This document shows positions 51,591-64,000 of a stretch of DNA of 64,000 nucleotides, in pieces. Where the stretch lies: positions 45,694,001-45,758,000 of the forward strand of contig OZ231126.1 in assembly GCA_965153355.1 (NCBI GenBank). Direction: 5' to 3'. Position 1 is the stretch's first letter; each line of letters begins with the position of its first letter. This DNA comes from Flaccisagitta enflata (Eukaryota; Chaetognatha; Sagittoidea; Aphragmophora). Under the pieces are notes generated by a model. The model saw nothing but the letters and a program-made list of their open reading frames with translations, was not told the DNA's origin and ran no database searches. Position numbers and translations under genes: made by a program.

Positions 51591-51849
51591 TCTGTCTACC
51601 TAACTTTTTTTGGAATTGTCGACGCACGCGACTTAGGTCTAACGATCTTGTTAACCTGGTTATGGTATGGCATGGCCTCAGTTTAGATCAACGACTGAAT
51701 AAGGACAAAGAATTAGCAAAGATTCATAAAATCAAGATTCTTGAATTAAACATCCATGAAGAAGAAATCAATTTTAAATTCAGAAAAAAAAGGAGAAAAT
51801 AGAAAAAAAAAACAGCCCAATATTGATGAAAAATAGCAAATGACGAATT

Positions 51850-52005
51850 TCACGTTTCCTCTTTTTTGACGCCGGTTTCCATTTCCGGCGTGATAATGTT
51901 CCACATTGTTGGCGACAAATATATCGGCAAAAGTGTTGCTGCCTGAAATTCTGTAAACATGAGCGTCAAGTTTGGCATTACAAGAATGAAAGATTGCTGC
52001 TGCAG

Positions 52006-52090
<85 letters not shown>

Positions 52091-52200
52091 AGTTTTCGTT
52101 TGTCAGACACGTGTTCTGCCGCGTTCTCCCAATCAACTTCCTCCTCCACTTCCTCCTGAGTCCTGTTCGCTTGACTCAAGAATTCGTGACTAGGCTTCAA
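51850..52200 (-). other. Mirror copy of the poly-Gln open frame
   Basis: Reverse-strand partner of 35330-35680, with a longer Gln run, two extra residues (TL) before MFTEF and the same terminal GVKKEET stop. It also lacks an ATG at its start (TTG). It is kept only because both copies remain open. Confidence 0.25.
52006..52090. repeat. (TTG)n microsatellite, mirror of the left CAA tract
   Basis: Encodes Gln on the minus strand. The left copy at 35487-35533 is about half as long. Confidence 0.9.
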
Positions 52201-52375
52201 TTGCTTCCTCCTGAAGTGCTAATTGAGGCCCGGGGGAATGGTGTAGCATTACGTAAGGGATGTTGTTTCTTCCATAGCGTCTTCTGCTCGGAGATTCGCA
52301 AGCAGTCGATCAACATCTCGCAGACGAGTTTCTGAAAAGCATTGGGTTGGAAACATGGTAGTTAATATTCATGAT

Positions 52376-52376
52376 T

Positions 52377-52419
<43 letters not shown>

Positions 52420-52440
52420 TTGTCGTCGTCGTCGTCGTCC
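52376..52440. repeat. (TTGTCG)n and (GTC)n tract
   Basis: Mirror of the CGACAA tract at 35150-35203. Confidence 0.85.
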
Positions 52441-52515
52441 TTCATTTCACATTTTTTGTATTCCTAAGTAAAAGTATCCTTTTAACTGAGCAATTCATTT
52501 CGCAGGATGGAAACA

Positions 52516-52642
<127 letters not shown>

Positions 52643-53309
52643 GTAAAACCTATTTCGAAATTTTCCTCGAATTTTGGCAAACGCCGGGAACTCAAGAAAT
52701 ATTGATCATACCTAAAAACGCAAAGAACCTCAAAGAGGTTTCACCCTCCTCCATGAGTTTCCGCGGGCCGCCGCCTTTCAACCTCAGAAGTTTCGGAGTT
52801 AAAAAAATAAAAATGAAAAAGAAGAAAAGACGCAACGCTTCTTCGCAAGAATTCGATGCTCAAAGATACTCTGACAATCTAGCAACCAATTTTTCAAAGC
52901 AGCATTGGGAGTCACTGATGGGTTGTGAAAATGTAAATGGCGGTAGATAATTGGGGTACGAGAGAAGGGGTAAGTAAAGGCACGGCATAAATAACGCAAA
53001 GTATAGTATCTTCGTCGATATCTTTAAGGACCACGTTTAAACCCATTTCGAGTTTGTTTCATTACTGGCGAATCCTCCCCTGAAAGAAACAGTTTACCTT
53101 AGATGATTGAGTGGTGAAATTGATTGGCGGGCAAGGTGAGCTTGCACGATCGCAAAATTCCCCGTAAAAAATAGATACCTATTCTTTTTTATTTCTTTTT
53201 TTTTTCTTGATATTTTCGCCAAAAAGTGTTTTCATCCAATTTTCTCCCACGTAAAAACCGTCATGACCAGTCCATAGGCAGAGCGACAAACGAAAAAAAG
53301 GTCTTGAAG

Positions 53310-53421
<112 letters not shown>

Positions 53422-54255
53422 AGCCTCACTCCCTGTCCATACTTTACGAGAATTTTTTCTTTACAAAGCAGAGAAAAACATGACAAGAATTGGCCATTTT
53501 AATGCTGATTTTTGGTCTATTTCCCCCGGTACTACTTTTTTTCTCGAATCGCATGCCTTCTAGTTGTCTACCTGTAGATATTTCATTTTCGCTTTTTATC
53601 GAGAGAACATGAACCGAGAGAGCACTAACAAGTGAAAGTGAGAAAACCACGACATAGCGTGTCATGACGTGTATTTGCGTGTTGGATTGAAATCTATTTT
53701 TCTCCCTGAAACAAACGGCTGCTTTGAAGCCACCCACAATCACACATTTTTACTAAAAAAGAAACAAAAACAACCTATAATAGATATAGCAAACAAATAT
53801 ACAAGCAAATGTACAAAAGCGCTCACAATTTCATATAAACAGACAAAGATATTTTAAACCACGCAAAATGCAGAAACGGTTCTTTTTTTTCTGATGGCGA
53901 GTGTCTTTTGTTTTATAAGCCTTCGGTTTCCAGCCAAAAGAGAGAGACACAGACACACGCGGAAATCATTCAGTTTATAAATAAACATACAAAGGCGGTC
54001 TTTGTATACTTTTAAGAATGGTATAAAACGAGACGGCGGCGTCCCAAGAGGACGATCCGTCGCTCAAAACCTTCTCATCATTACCTTCGGGGGTCCCTTG
54101 GTCCCGCCACTCAGGTTTTCATTTGTCAAAACTTTGAAAAAAAAAATCAAATATAATTCTTCACGAACGAAGCTTTTTACTGAGATCATCCTTTGAGTAT
54201 TCATTCACTATCTGTTTGTCTTTTTATATGTATGATTTTTGTTCTTGCGTTGTCT

Positions 54256-54456
<201 letters not shown>

Positions 54457-54665
54457 CTTCCGTCACGAAAATGAGTACACAAAGGCAGGTGACTAGTGTG
54501 ACATTTTTTCCTGTGTTCGTGCGTCGGTCTCAGCTTTATCCCCGGGGTTACCACAGGGGGTTCCCCCGGAGGTAGTCATGAGTTTATCACTCACTGTCGC
54601 CCAAGAGTTTTACTATTTCGTATTACCTATTTGAATGTTTAAAAGCGTCTCTCTTCTCTCTTCTT

Positions 54666-54813
<148 letters not shown>

Positions 54814-55236
54814 CCGTTCGTGATACAGCGACAGGTGATGATGTGTTGAGTTAAAATTCGCTGGGGGTCTTCAACTATCTGTGCAGTCCATCCCTTCTTC
54901 TTTCTTTCGTCCCATCGGTCTGTACTTTTGTTTATTCATCTGTCCATACCAAATTAGCAACAACAGAAAAAAAATGTTTTGGTTGGATTGTGATGCATTG
55001 TTTTTCGTTGGTCTAATTTGAGATGCTTTACGATAAATGAGAGAGTCATAAATTACGTATAAAGGTGAAGAGAAATGTCCAAAGAATCGAGAACAGAGGC
55101 GGTCTTTGTCAGTACGAAATAAAACCCATGACGAGTTGACGGAATAAAAAAAGAAATAACGAGAAAAAGGCTTTATCTGACTTCTTTCCCCTTTTTAGTG
55201 ACCGTTAAGTTGGTTAGGCGTTATGTGATAGAATGT

Positions 55237-55268
<32 letters not shown>

Positions 55269-55274
55269 CAGATA

Positions 55275-56165
55275 CAGAGGTAATGTTCATTTTTTTTTTT
55301 AAATCTTACCTCTCTTTTGCACGCCATCCCCACTTTCAAACCCATTTTACTGTCAAATGTCAAACTTCGTCACGCTGCCTTTAATTTTTGTTATTCTGTG
55401 TAATTCTTATCTACATTATATTTAGCTGTCAAATTCAAAAATATCACTTTGTTCACCTTTGAATACGATAAACAATATAAAAAGTGAAAAAAAGACTTTT
55501 TCTTTTAACCTTCCTTTGAATCATTGCGAAGCACCTGTTTTGTTCTAAATCAGATTATCACGCATAGTGTAAAAAAGATAAATTCTCTCGTTAGTTTCCG
55601 CTTAAGATCACTCTGGTGGTCAACCATTTGTCTAATTCTAATTAGTATAGTAAGATAGTTTCAATTTTTAAATGCCATAAATAGTTGGAAGAAACGTTTA
55701 TTTTACTTCTATAGGTGACAATGCTGCCCGATATATTCTTTTAAATTACGCATTCATCAGTGGCGTAGCTCTGATAAAAAACATACTAACGTTGCGAGTG
55801 TTAAAGGGCATTCCAAAATATGTGACAATATGACTCTAGGAAAGTTCCTATCTTTTACCATTCTGTTATTCGAAATCGTTCGCCAATTAAATTACCACAC
55901 TGCCTTTGTCTTTCGAGGTTTTATTTTTGTTCTTGCTATTTTTTTTTTCTTGTTCCTTCACCTTTGGCGCAGAGTTGAAATCAAAGTCCACTTTTAACGT
56001 TTTTCATTTGTTCATAAGCTTGATGGTTTTCGTTACTTTCTTAAGACTCTCCACCTTTGATCAACACGTTTGAAAAAAGCTGTCGATTCTGATAATCTTT
56101 ATCAAAAAGGAATAGCTTTTTTTTTCCTCTTTTAAAATCAAGGAATTTTTCTCGGATTTTCTTTT
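55275..56165. other. AT-rich unique sequence, no gene seen
   Basis: No repeat or coding motif recognised. It would be intronic if the exon at 48.2 kb is real. Confidence 0.5.
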
Positions 56166-56227
56166 TCCTATGAAGCTAAGAGAAAGACAAGTTAATCAAG
56201 TTAAGGAGAGAGTAATATTCTGTACAC

Positions 56228-56353
<126 letters not shown>

Positions 56354-56703
56354 CCACCGTTGTGGTGTTCTGATGCTGCTGCTAGTATATTTTCTCATAA
56401 AGAACCTGATAGATGTTAAAGCACAATCAAGCAACCATCAGTTCATCATGCAAATCGCATTATTGTATTTTCTTACACGTTTTCCTCTTTTGCCTTAGTT
56501 TTTTTCTTTCCGTTTGTTTCTAAAGGAGTTGTCATCCAATGATGTGATTATGAAATATGATGAAAGCGAACCAACTCCAAGATAAGAGCAAGAGAAGTCA
56601 TGCCAAGAAACTTTTGCTGTTTTTTTTTTCTTTTATTGTTCTTGGTTTTATTTCACACAAGAAATGGAATCTGATGCAAAACGTTTATATTGATGTAATG
56701 AGG

Positions 56704-56740
<37 letters not shown>

Positions 56741-56952
56741 AATATTTTCCTGACCGTGCATACAATTGCGATCTGAGTTCACTTTGCATTGTGCACATTT
56801 GCGCCTTTGGAGCATTTGAACTTAAGGCACAAGCAACGTTCTTTTTTTTTTTTGCCTTAAGAACGTTCAAGAAGCTTTCAATTACGTCTCAGCAGTTTTC
56901 TGCCCGTCCTCTAAGGCAACCTTTTTGGCGTCCAATCTGTCATTTTCCTTTT

Positions 56953-56953
56953 C

Positions 56954-57031
<78 letters not shown>

Positions 57032-57165
57032 TTTCTTTCTTCCTTTCTTTCTTTCATTTTTTCTTTGTTTTCTTTCTTTTTTTCTTTTTTTCTTTTTTTC
57101 TCTCTTCCATTCTTTCTTTCTTTCTCTTTTTCTTTCTTTCCTTCCTTCTTTCTTACTGGCTTCTT
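56953..57165. repeat. (CTTT)n tract
   Basis: About 25 clean CTTT units, then a decayed T/C-rich stretch. Confidence 0.9.
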
Positions 57166-57169
57166 GAGC

Positions 57170-58340
57170 AACTTGTCTCAGCCTTCATTTCTTCTTCCTT
57201 TGCCTTTCTTAGGAAAGTCTTTCTCTGCCTTCCGCTTTCTTTGGTAGTCTCTTGTTTTCATCATTTCATCACTTTGCCTTTGCTATTTCCTTGCCTACCA
57301 CATTTCCTTTCCTTTCCTCCTTTCCATCACTTTCGGTTTCCTAACCCTAACCCATTCTCCCCTCCCCCCTTCCCCCCCTTCCCACTAATCCATCCCCCAA
57401 ACTTTGTCTCTCACTTCAAAGGAGTCACCTTTGATTCTTCCAATAAGCGCGTTTCACCTTCTTTCACCTTTTTCGGGCTCCCGCCACCTGGTGACATATT
57501 TTTTTCCTCACCACTCGCTCAGCTCTCATTTTTCGGCATCTCCATCATCATCAAGTTCGTGTCGTTGGCACCTGTGCTTCCTCTTTCTCTCGTTATATTT
57601 CTCTCTTTTCACTCGCTCAGACGTGAGAGCAATTCTTCCCATTTTTAGCTTTCTGCGTCTTTTTTTTTCTTTCGTTTTCCACGTCAAATCATAAGCACTA
57701 AGCTGAGGAGATGGCGTTTTAGATGTTCTATTTTTTTTTTCTGAGTTTGTGTGACTGTGAGTAAAAACTGAGTGTACCTTTCAATCGCCGCGGCATTACC
57801 CACACGTAATCATGTTATGATATTTGTTTTTTAACCTACGTAATAAAACTATTTCTTTTATAAGGAAGGCATATTCTGTCCCCATCTCCTACTCAAATTC
57901 TTAATCTCGTCACAAGTTCAATGATCCCGTTTGAACTTTTGACCTTGGGTACAAACTAGTGCACCTTCCCTGCCGCCGCGGGTAACTGCCTTTAATTAAC
58001 GCAGGTTATCCCATTTTCTCTCGTTCATGTCAGGTCACGGATAATTAGTTCATGAATGCAGGTGCTTTCCTTTTCAAAACGAATTATATTCTTTGATTGA
58101 TTTTCATTCCTTTTTGAGACCACGTAATTGCGCGCGTAAACACAAATTCCCAACTGATGGACAAGGTAACAACGATTAATGAAGTGAGAAATGACAAAGA
58201 ATAATGATACTTAAAGTGAGATTCTACCAGCAAATAAAACTTTTACTTACAAATCAATTTACTTTTGAACTCTGGTTTGGTCAAGCTAAGGAAAAAAAAG
58301 AACAAACTTTCAAATCTTTCTGCTTTTTTACCGCCATCGT
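57170..58340. other. Pyrimidine-rich then unique sequence, no gene seen
   Basis: 57170-57680 is C/T-rich with CTTCC words and is covered by a 363-codon frame that also runs through GA and CTTT repeats, so it is not believed. 57700-58340 is unique. Confidence 0.5.
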
Positions 58341-58349
58341 GATCGTGTG

Positions 58350-58483
<134 letters not shown>

Positions 58484-58488
58484 CATTT

Positions 58489-58959
<471 letters not shown>

Positions 58960-58965
58960 AAAAAA

Positions 58966-59117
58966 GGAATCGATTGAAAGTTGTTCCGAAGAATGTTTCA
59001 CAGTGGTTATGAAATGATGTCGGTGTTTATCACAACTTGTGGGAATCGATTGAAAGTTGTTCCGAAGAATGTCTCACAGTGGTGATGAAATGATGTCGGT
59101 GTTTATCACAACTTGTG
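58966..59117 (+). repeat. 76-bp tandem duplication
   Basis: GGAATCGATTGAAAGTTGTT starts copies at 58966 and 59042. The two differ at only a few bases, so the duplication is recent. It begins seven bases after the last E-box of the 58.5-59.0 kb cluster. Confidence 0.85.
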
Positions 59118-59469
59118 GGAATAAACGTCATTCACTAAGCCTGTAAGCCAAGACAGATGAATGCAATCGAATGTCAAAGCAAAGGAAGAAATCGGATAAA
59201 TTTTGTATAAATTTTGGAAGAAACGATTGAAGTTGCGCAATAACATCAAACATAAAACGAGAACCTTTCTTTCCCAAGGATTTGGCATTCATACATGAAT
59301 TGTTATTCACCGCAAAGGGTTGCACTTATTCTTCATCTTACAAAATGAAGATCTACTGAAGTTTAGATCAATTTACATCCAAGATAAGACAGACATTTCA
59401 CCTTTCATGTGTCCATTAAAATAATTAGATTTAAACGAAATTCGAATACCTTTCTTTACGAATTTTCTT

Positions 59470-59580
<111 letters not shown>

Positions 59581-59724
59581 GAAAATGTCCTAACCTGAAC
59601 TTGTTATTAGAAAGCACGTAATAATTCCAAATAGAAGAACAAATATAAATCACCTTATTAGCGCTCCCCATCGCCGTCGTCTTCATTGTCGTCGTCATCG
59701 TCATCATCGTCATCGTCTTCGCCA

Positions 59725-60780
59725 TTTCCTTTCTTTTACGTAGCGGCAGCGGCGAATTCTTAATTACTTCTTAATTGCAAAAATTATAGTTTTACCTTTA
59801 ACTCGACACGTTGAGGCATTCTCACGGCGTACTTGATATTCAAAACATTTTTTTTTCTGTCTCGCCCTCTCGCCCTCTCCATCCATCCCATTGCCCCAGG
59901 AGAAAAGTAAAATGAAGGTAGGACAGACAGGCAGGGGCGGCAATACTAACAGACTACAGACATTGTTACACTAAGATATAGACAGAAAAACAGACTGAAA
60001 ATGGAAATTCATACGGATTTATAGCGTATGATGGTGGTAACAGAGAAGAGAAACGACAGTGGGGACAGAGGAGGATAGAAAATAGAGTGATTAAGAGGTG
60101 TCACCGGTGCAGGGGTTCGGAAGGTTTCACCGTTGATTACCATTGGAATGTGGGCCTTATTCGTGAGACATGTCGAGTGTCGGTATTTTAGCCCGAGAAC
60201 GCGTTGTGTAACGAAAGATAATTAAAAATATTTAGAAATATTTCTAAAAGATTCATTGGTGTTTAGAATTCTTGTACGAGAGGTCAAATGGATGGGGTAT
60301 GAAGCATGAAGGTAACGTTAGATACTTATCAAGAAACGTACTGAGTCTTTGGATTTGACACAACGCAACGACAACGAAGTTTTCAATCCTTTGGTTGTTA
60401 AAAAACCTCCTACAAAAATATGGCTCCTGATGATGGATGATGCATTAGCCTTGAATTCAAAAAGCTTCAGATTGATTATTTTGAAAAGGTAACATGCAAG
60501 CCGGACGGTTCTTTTTATTTAGAAATGTATGATATGAAAAAAACTTTGAAAAGGAGGAGGCGATATTCCCACTGGGCAATGATCTGCCCTCCCTTTCCTT
60601 CCTCACTTTCACAGTTTGAGTAGTCGCCCTCGCGGATGTACACAAACACAACAAGAATATCGCGGTTAATGATGATGATGATATTCTGGTTGAAAGCGAT
60701 CCAGCCACAGCTCAAATCGCTTTATCACGAATGTAAACAAAAAAAAAACAAACAATCGATTTGCCCTTAGACTACATCTG
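59725..60780. other. Unique sequence, no gene seen
   Basis: Ordinary composition. Only short frames without recognisable domains. Confidence 0.5.
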
Positions 60781-60852
60781 CTTTTGTGACAAATGATGGG
60801 TGTTGTTGATTCTTGTCAGACGGAAATGGCCACACGTGTGTCGTCAACGTTG

Positions 60853-60883
60853 GTTTGTTGTTGTTGTTGTTGTTGTTGTTTTT

Positions 60884-60979
<96 letters not shown>

Positions 60980-60981
60980 GC

Positions 60982-61048
<67 letters not shown>

Positions 61049-61077
61049 ACTGTTGTTGTCGTTGTTGTCGTTGTTGC
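60853..61077. repeat. (TTG)n microsatellite
   Basis: About 225 bp with a few interruptions (TTTATTG, GCTG, ACTG, TCG). Confidence 0.95.
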
Positions 61078-61163
61078 CACAGATGCACGACTATGGAATC
61101 GGTCTTACAGCATTTTATCCTATTCTAATTGTTAATGCACCGGATGTATTCTGGACAATTTGC

Positions 61164-61165
<2 letters not shown>

Positions 61166-61231
<66 letters not shown>
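61166..61231. repeat. (GA)n microsatellite
   Basis: About 66 bp. Confidence 0.9.
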
Positions 61232-61234
<3 letters not shown>

Positions 61235-61389
61235 CTGCCTCCGTCACATGGTCATTAAGAGTATGTTTGTTGAGTCTGGTCAGATCTTTCCATCATTAAC
61301 GCAGTCATTCTTCTTCTCAATCCTCCTTCCCTTGCTTCACTACGACTCTTTCTGTTCTGTGCAAAGTTGAGGTGACTTCAGATAAACTG

Positions 61390-61390
61390 G

Positions 61391-61458
<68 letters not shown>

Positions 61459-61488
61459 GGTGTTGTTGTTGTTGTTGTTGTTGTTGAG
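61390..61488. repeat. (TTG)n microsatellite
   Basis: About 99 bp with one GGTG break. Confidence 0.95.
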
Positions 61489-61776
61489 GTGGTTGCATAT
61501 CATCCCTGCTTGACTTGGTCGATTGAAACCCCTGCTGATTTTCAACCCCCCCCCCCCTTTTTTTTCCCGCATAGGCCTTATCTTTATCTCGTTATCGTGT
61601 CTCCTTAAACTATCTTTTGCTTCTTTTCTTTGTTAAACCGATCCGCTGGTCATTTTCGTGCCTGTGGGAAGTTAAAGAGATGAAAAGGGTGAGTTTTAAG
61701 GGTAAGGTGAGTTTTAGGCTCGGACATCACGGGAGATGGGGGTCAAGAAAATGTTGGTTAGTATCCGAGGTGAGAG

Positions 61777-61908
<132 letters not shown>

Positions 61909-62007
61909 GCATGGTTGATCGAATAACCGGTCACCTCGCAGTCAGTTTGTAGACATGATTGCCTTTTGCATCTGGACTTCAGTGGTAGTTGAGGTGAAAC
62001 CGTGCAG

Positions 62008-62009
<2 letters not shown>

Positions 62010-62076
<67 letters not shown>

Positions 62077-62078
62077 GT
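62010..62078. repeat. (GA)n then (GACA)n compound tract
   Basis: GA to 62042, then nine GACA units. Confidence 0.9.
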
Positions 62079-62622
62079 AAAAGACCGACCGACAGTAGTA
62101 AGAGACAGAAAGAGAGATAGACTGACTGACCCACCAGAAATAATATTGCGTAAACGGTACAGAGAGGTATAAAAATAATAATGTATCACAGCTTCAAAGG
62201 TAGATGAAGCGTAGGAAAGAAAAAAAAACGGTTGGGCCAAGAACCGACAAAGAGGCATTGTTTTTCTCTTTCTCTTTCTCGGTGCAGTGATAAAACCATT
62301 TCGAGAGGTGGTGCTTGATCCCTCTCTCGTTCGGTACTAAACCATGGGGGAGTGGGGAAAGGGAGGGAGGCTCATGAGAAAAGCACGAAGAAAATTAGGG
62401 GGTGGGGAAAAAGGAGCAAAGGGAAGATGCGCGATTTATGGATGGTCAAATGTTTAAACCGAGGGATTTTAGAGGAGTTTGGGGAAACGATGATGGGATT
62501 AAGGTAATCCGCGTATCTGCGAGTCAAGTGCTAAAACCCCGTGCTGAGCCCCTCGCTGCCTACTGAGCAGTGCTACTTGCTGCATACAGCTGTGCTGTAT
62601 CGCCAGATAGCTCCTATGATGG

Positions 62623-62731
<109 letters not shown>

Positions 62732-62739
62732 CCGCTCTT

Positions 62740-63430
62740 TCATCTGCGTTTTTCTGCGTTCTTTTCTCACCTTCTCACTTGCCCGTCAAAAGTCGTAACT
62801 CAGGCATGTGATATGATTTCAGTCTTCAAAAAGATATGATGTGAGTAGAACCTGGCCGTGAAAGAATGTGTAAGGAGTTTCAAGGTAGCCTCAGCTCGCG
62901 TTTGGTCACGAACGAGCGCGAAATTCTTTTCGCCTTTACTTGAGAATCGCGTGAGGAATACATCTTTCGGCTATTTTGGTTCTCTCATTACCCATTAGTA
63001 GTCAGAGAGGTTATTGGTCAAGAGACTCAGTCTCGAATATATATTCAAGTTACCTTTACGGTTTAAGATACGAAAGAATGTACACTTGGGTTTTGAATGC
63101 GCGGGCGCGCTCGGCGTATCATGGGTCGCAGAGTTTGGACTTTAATCCTTGCTTGACTGGCTCTACGGATGCGCGCGTTGGCTGGTGAAGCGGTTTCATT
63201 TGATGCCAAAACGCACCGTAAAGCGTAGATCTCAGCGGAGCGTAGCGGAGCGCGACGCAGATTGGCTACGTGACACAGAGTCTCTGAAACCCAAATGTGA
63301 TGGGACGTGTTAATCACCTGACGTCTCAACTGTCAATTTTGAAAATCGACCGTCTTAACAATTTATTCCTCTCCTTCGTACAAATTGAATTGACGCGTGC
63401 GTTAGAGGGGCAAAGAGATCAAGATGGGAA
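62740..63430. other. Unique sequence, no gene seen
   Basis: CG-containing, ordinary composition, with a GCGGAGCGTAGCGGAGCGCG stretch near 63235. No coding motif recognised. Confidence 0.5.
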
Positions 63431-63435
63431 TGACG

Positions 63436-63484
<49 letters not shown>

Positions 63485-63849
63485 TTACATAAATAATGTC
63501 ATTATCTTTTGCTTTAGCGAGGTCTTAGTAATTTCATATCTTTCCTGAGAGTCTTTTTTTTTTTAACCCGTATCACCATCGAAGACAAGCGAGAGAAATT
63601 GTCAAGTTTGTGATTCAGTATTCATTTGTCTCTTCTACTCTTCCTGTGCTTCTTTTTTTTTTTTCCGGCGTTGTGAAATGCCAATGAAGATGCGCGCGCA
63701 AGGAGACAAATTTTGTGCGTTTGTGATTCTGTGTTCATCGAATCCTCATTTTCCGCGACGACGGAATTCCGATGAGGACAAAATCCAAGGTCAAAAGGTC
63801 ACTTCAACGCGCAGCCGTGACGAATATGCCTGGTGGAAGATGCAATGAA

Positions 63850-63990
63850 AGGGGGGGGGGAGATGGCGCCTGGTGGGGAGGAGGGTGGGAGATGGCGGTG
63901 TGGGGGAGATGGCGCCTGGTGGGGATGAGGGTGGAAGATAGCTGTGGGGGGTGGGGAGATGGCGCCTGGTGGGGAGTAGAGGTCCTTGGA
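63850..63990 (+). repeat. G-rich minisatellite with GAGATGGCGCCTGGTGGGGA
   Basis: Three copies of the 20-bp core, spaced about 46 and 50 bp, with GGGTGGGAGATGGC linkers. It may run past the window edge. Confidence 0.7.
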
Positions 63991-64000
63991 ATTAAGCGCC

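Noticed and set aside
57341-57353. Telomere-like CTAACCCTAACCC
   Set aside because: Only about two units in pyrimidine-rich DNA, not a telomere.
56557-57648. 363-codon open frame
   Set aside because: It runs through a GA tract, a CTTT tract and pyrimidine-rich DNA. The composition is Phe/Leu/Ser low complexity with no domain.

Overview
The window is animal nuclear DNA, almost entirely non-coding and unusually dense in repeats. Over twenty (CT)n tracts of about 80-190 bp, several (GT)n, (TTG)n and (GACA)n tracts, 19-22-bp minisatellites, two 20-bp satellites and many foldback or hairpin-ended mobile elements fill most of the 64 kb. Most long open frames are read-through of these repeats (poly-Leu/Ser, Arg/Glu, Val, Cys, Asn, Thr) and are not genes. 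The one convincing piece of gene is a short first coding exon at 48198-48300 (+) that ends at a GTAAGT splice donor. It encodes the N-terminal RRKQxNP motif in a form that best matches ZEB/zfh1 transcription factors. That points to a bilaterian animal. Such microsatellite density is known from some crustaceans, but I cannot name the organism.

Layout. 0-9 kb: CT tracts, two clusters of a 16-bp inverted motif (2.43-2.63 and 5.48-5.65 kb), a 1.5-kb palindrome-ended element with internal minisatellites (3.4-4.95 kb), a small foldback (6.2-6.5 kb) and 22-bp repeats (6.75-7.2 kb). 9-17 kb: AT-rich nest of foldback elements, one inserted in the arm of another, with a tRNA-like sequence in one loop. 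17-34 kb: more palindrome-ended elements (called family A, AGTCGCG ends, and family B, AGATGCG ends), modular 'family C' elements carrying 20-bp minisatellites, a 4.8-kb inverted repeat (18.8-23.6 kb) whose loop holds other elements, and a 0.6-kb polypurine tract.

34-53 kb: a large diverged inverted duplication. The left arm is 34189-41639 and the right arm 49177-52920, with a 7.5-kb spacer that carries the ZEB-like exon. Both arms hold the same order of landmarks: a (GT)n tract, a (CAA)n tract in a conserved open frame, a 20-bp satellite, a second 20-bp satellite, and a tRNA-like sequence. Because the arms are copies, each acts as the empty site for insertions in the other, and several insertions can be delimited that way.

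53-64 kb: probably intron 1 of the ZEB-like gene, if the exon call is right. It is unique sequence broken by CT and TTG tracts. At 58.49-58.96 kb there are seven CAGGTR/YACCTG hexamers, the site type bound by ZEB proteins, so self-regulation is possible. No other exon of the gene was recognised, so the zinc-finger and homeodomain exons would lie beyond 64 kb. All coordinates were read by eye, and repeat edges are good to a few bases.
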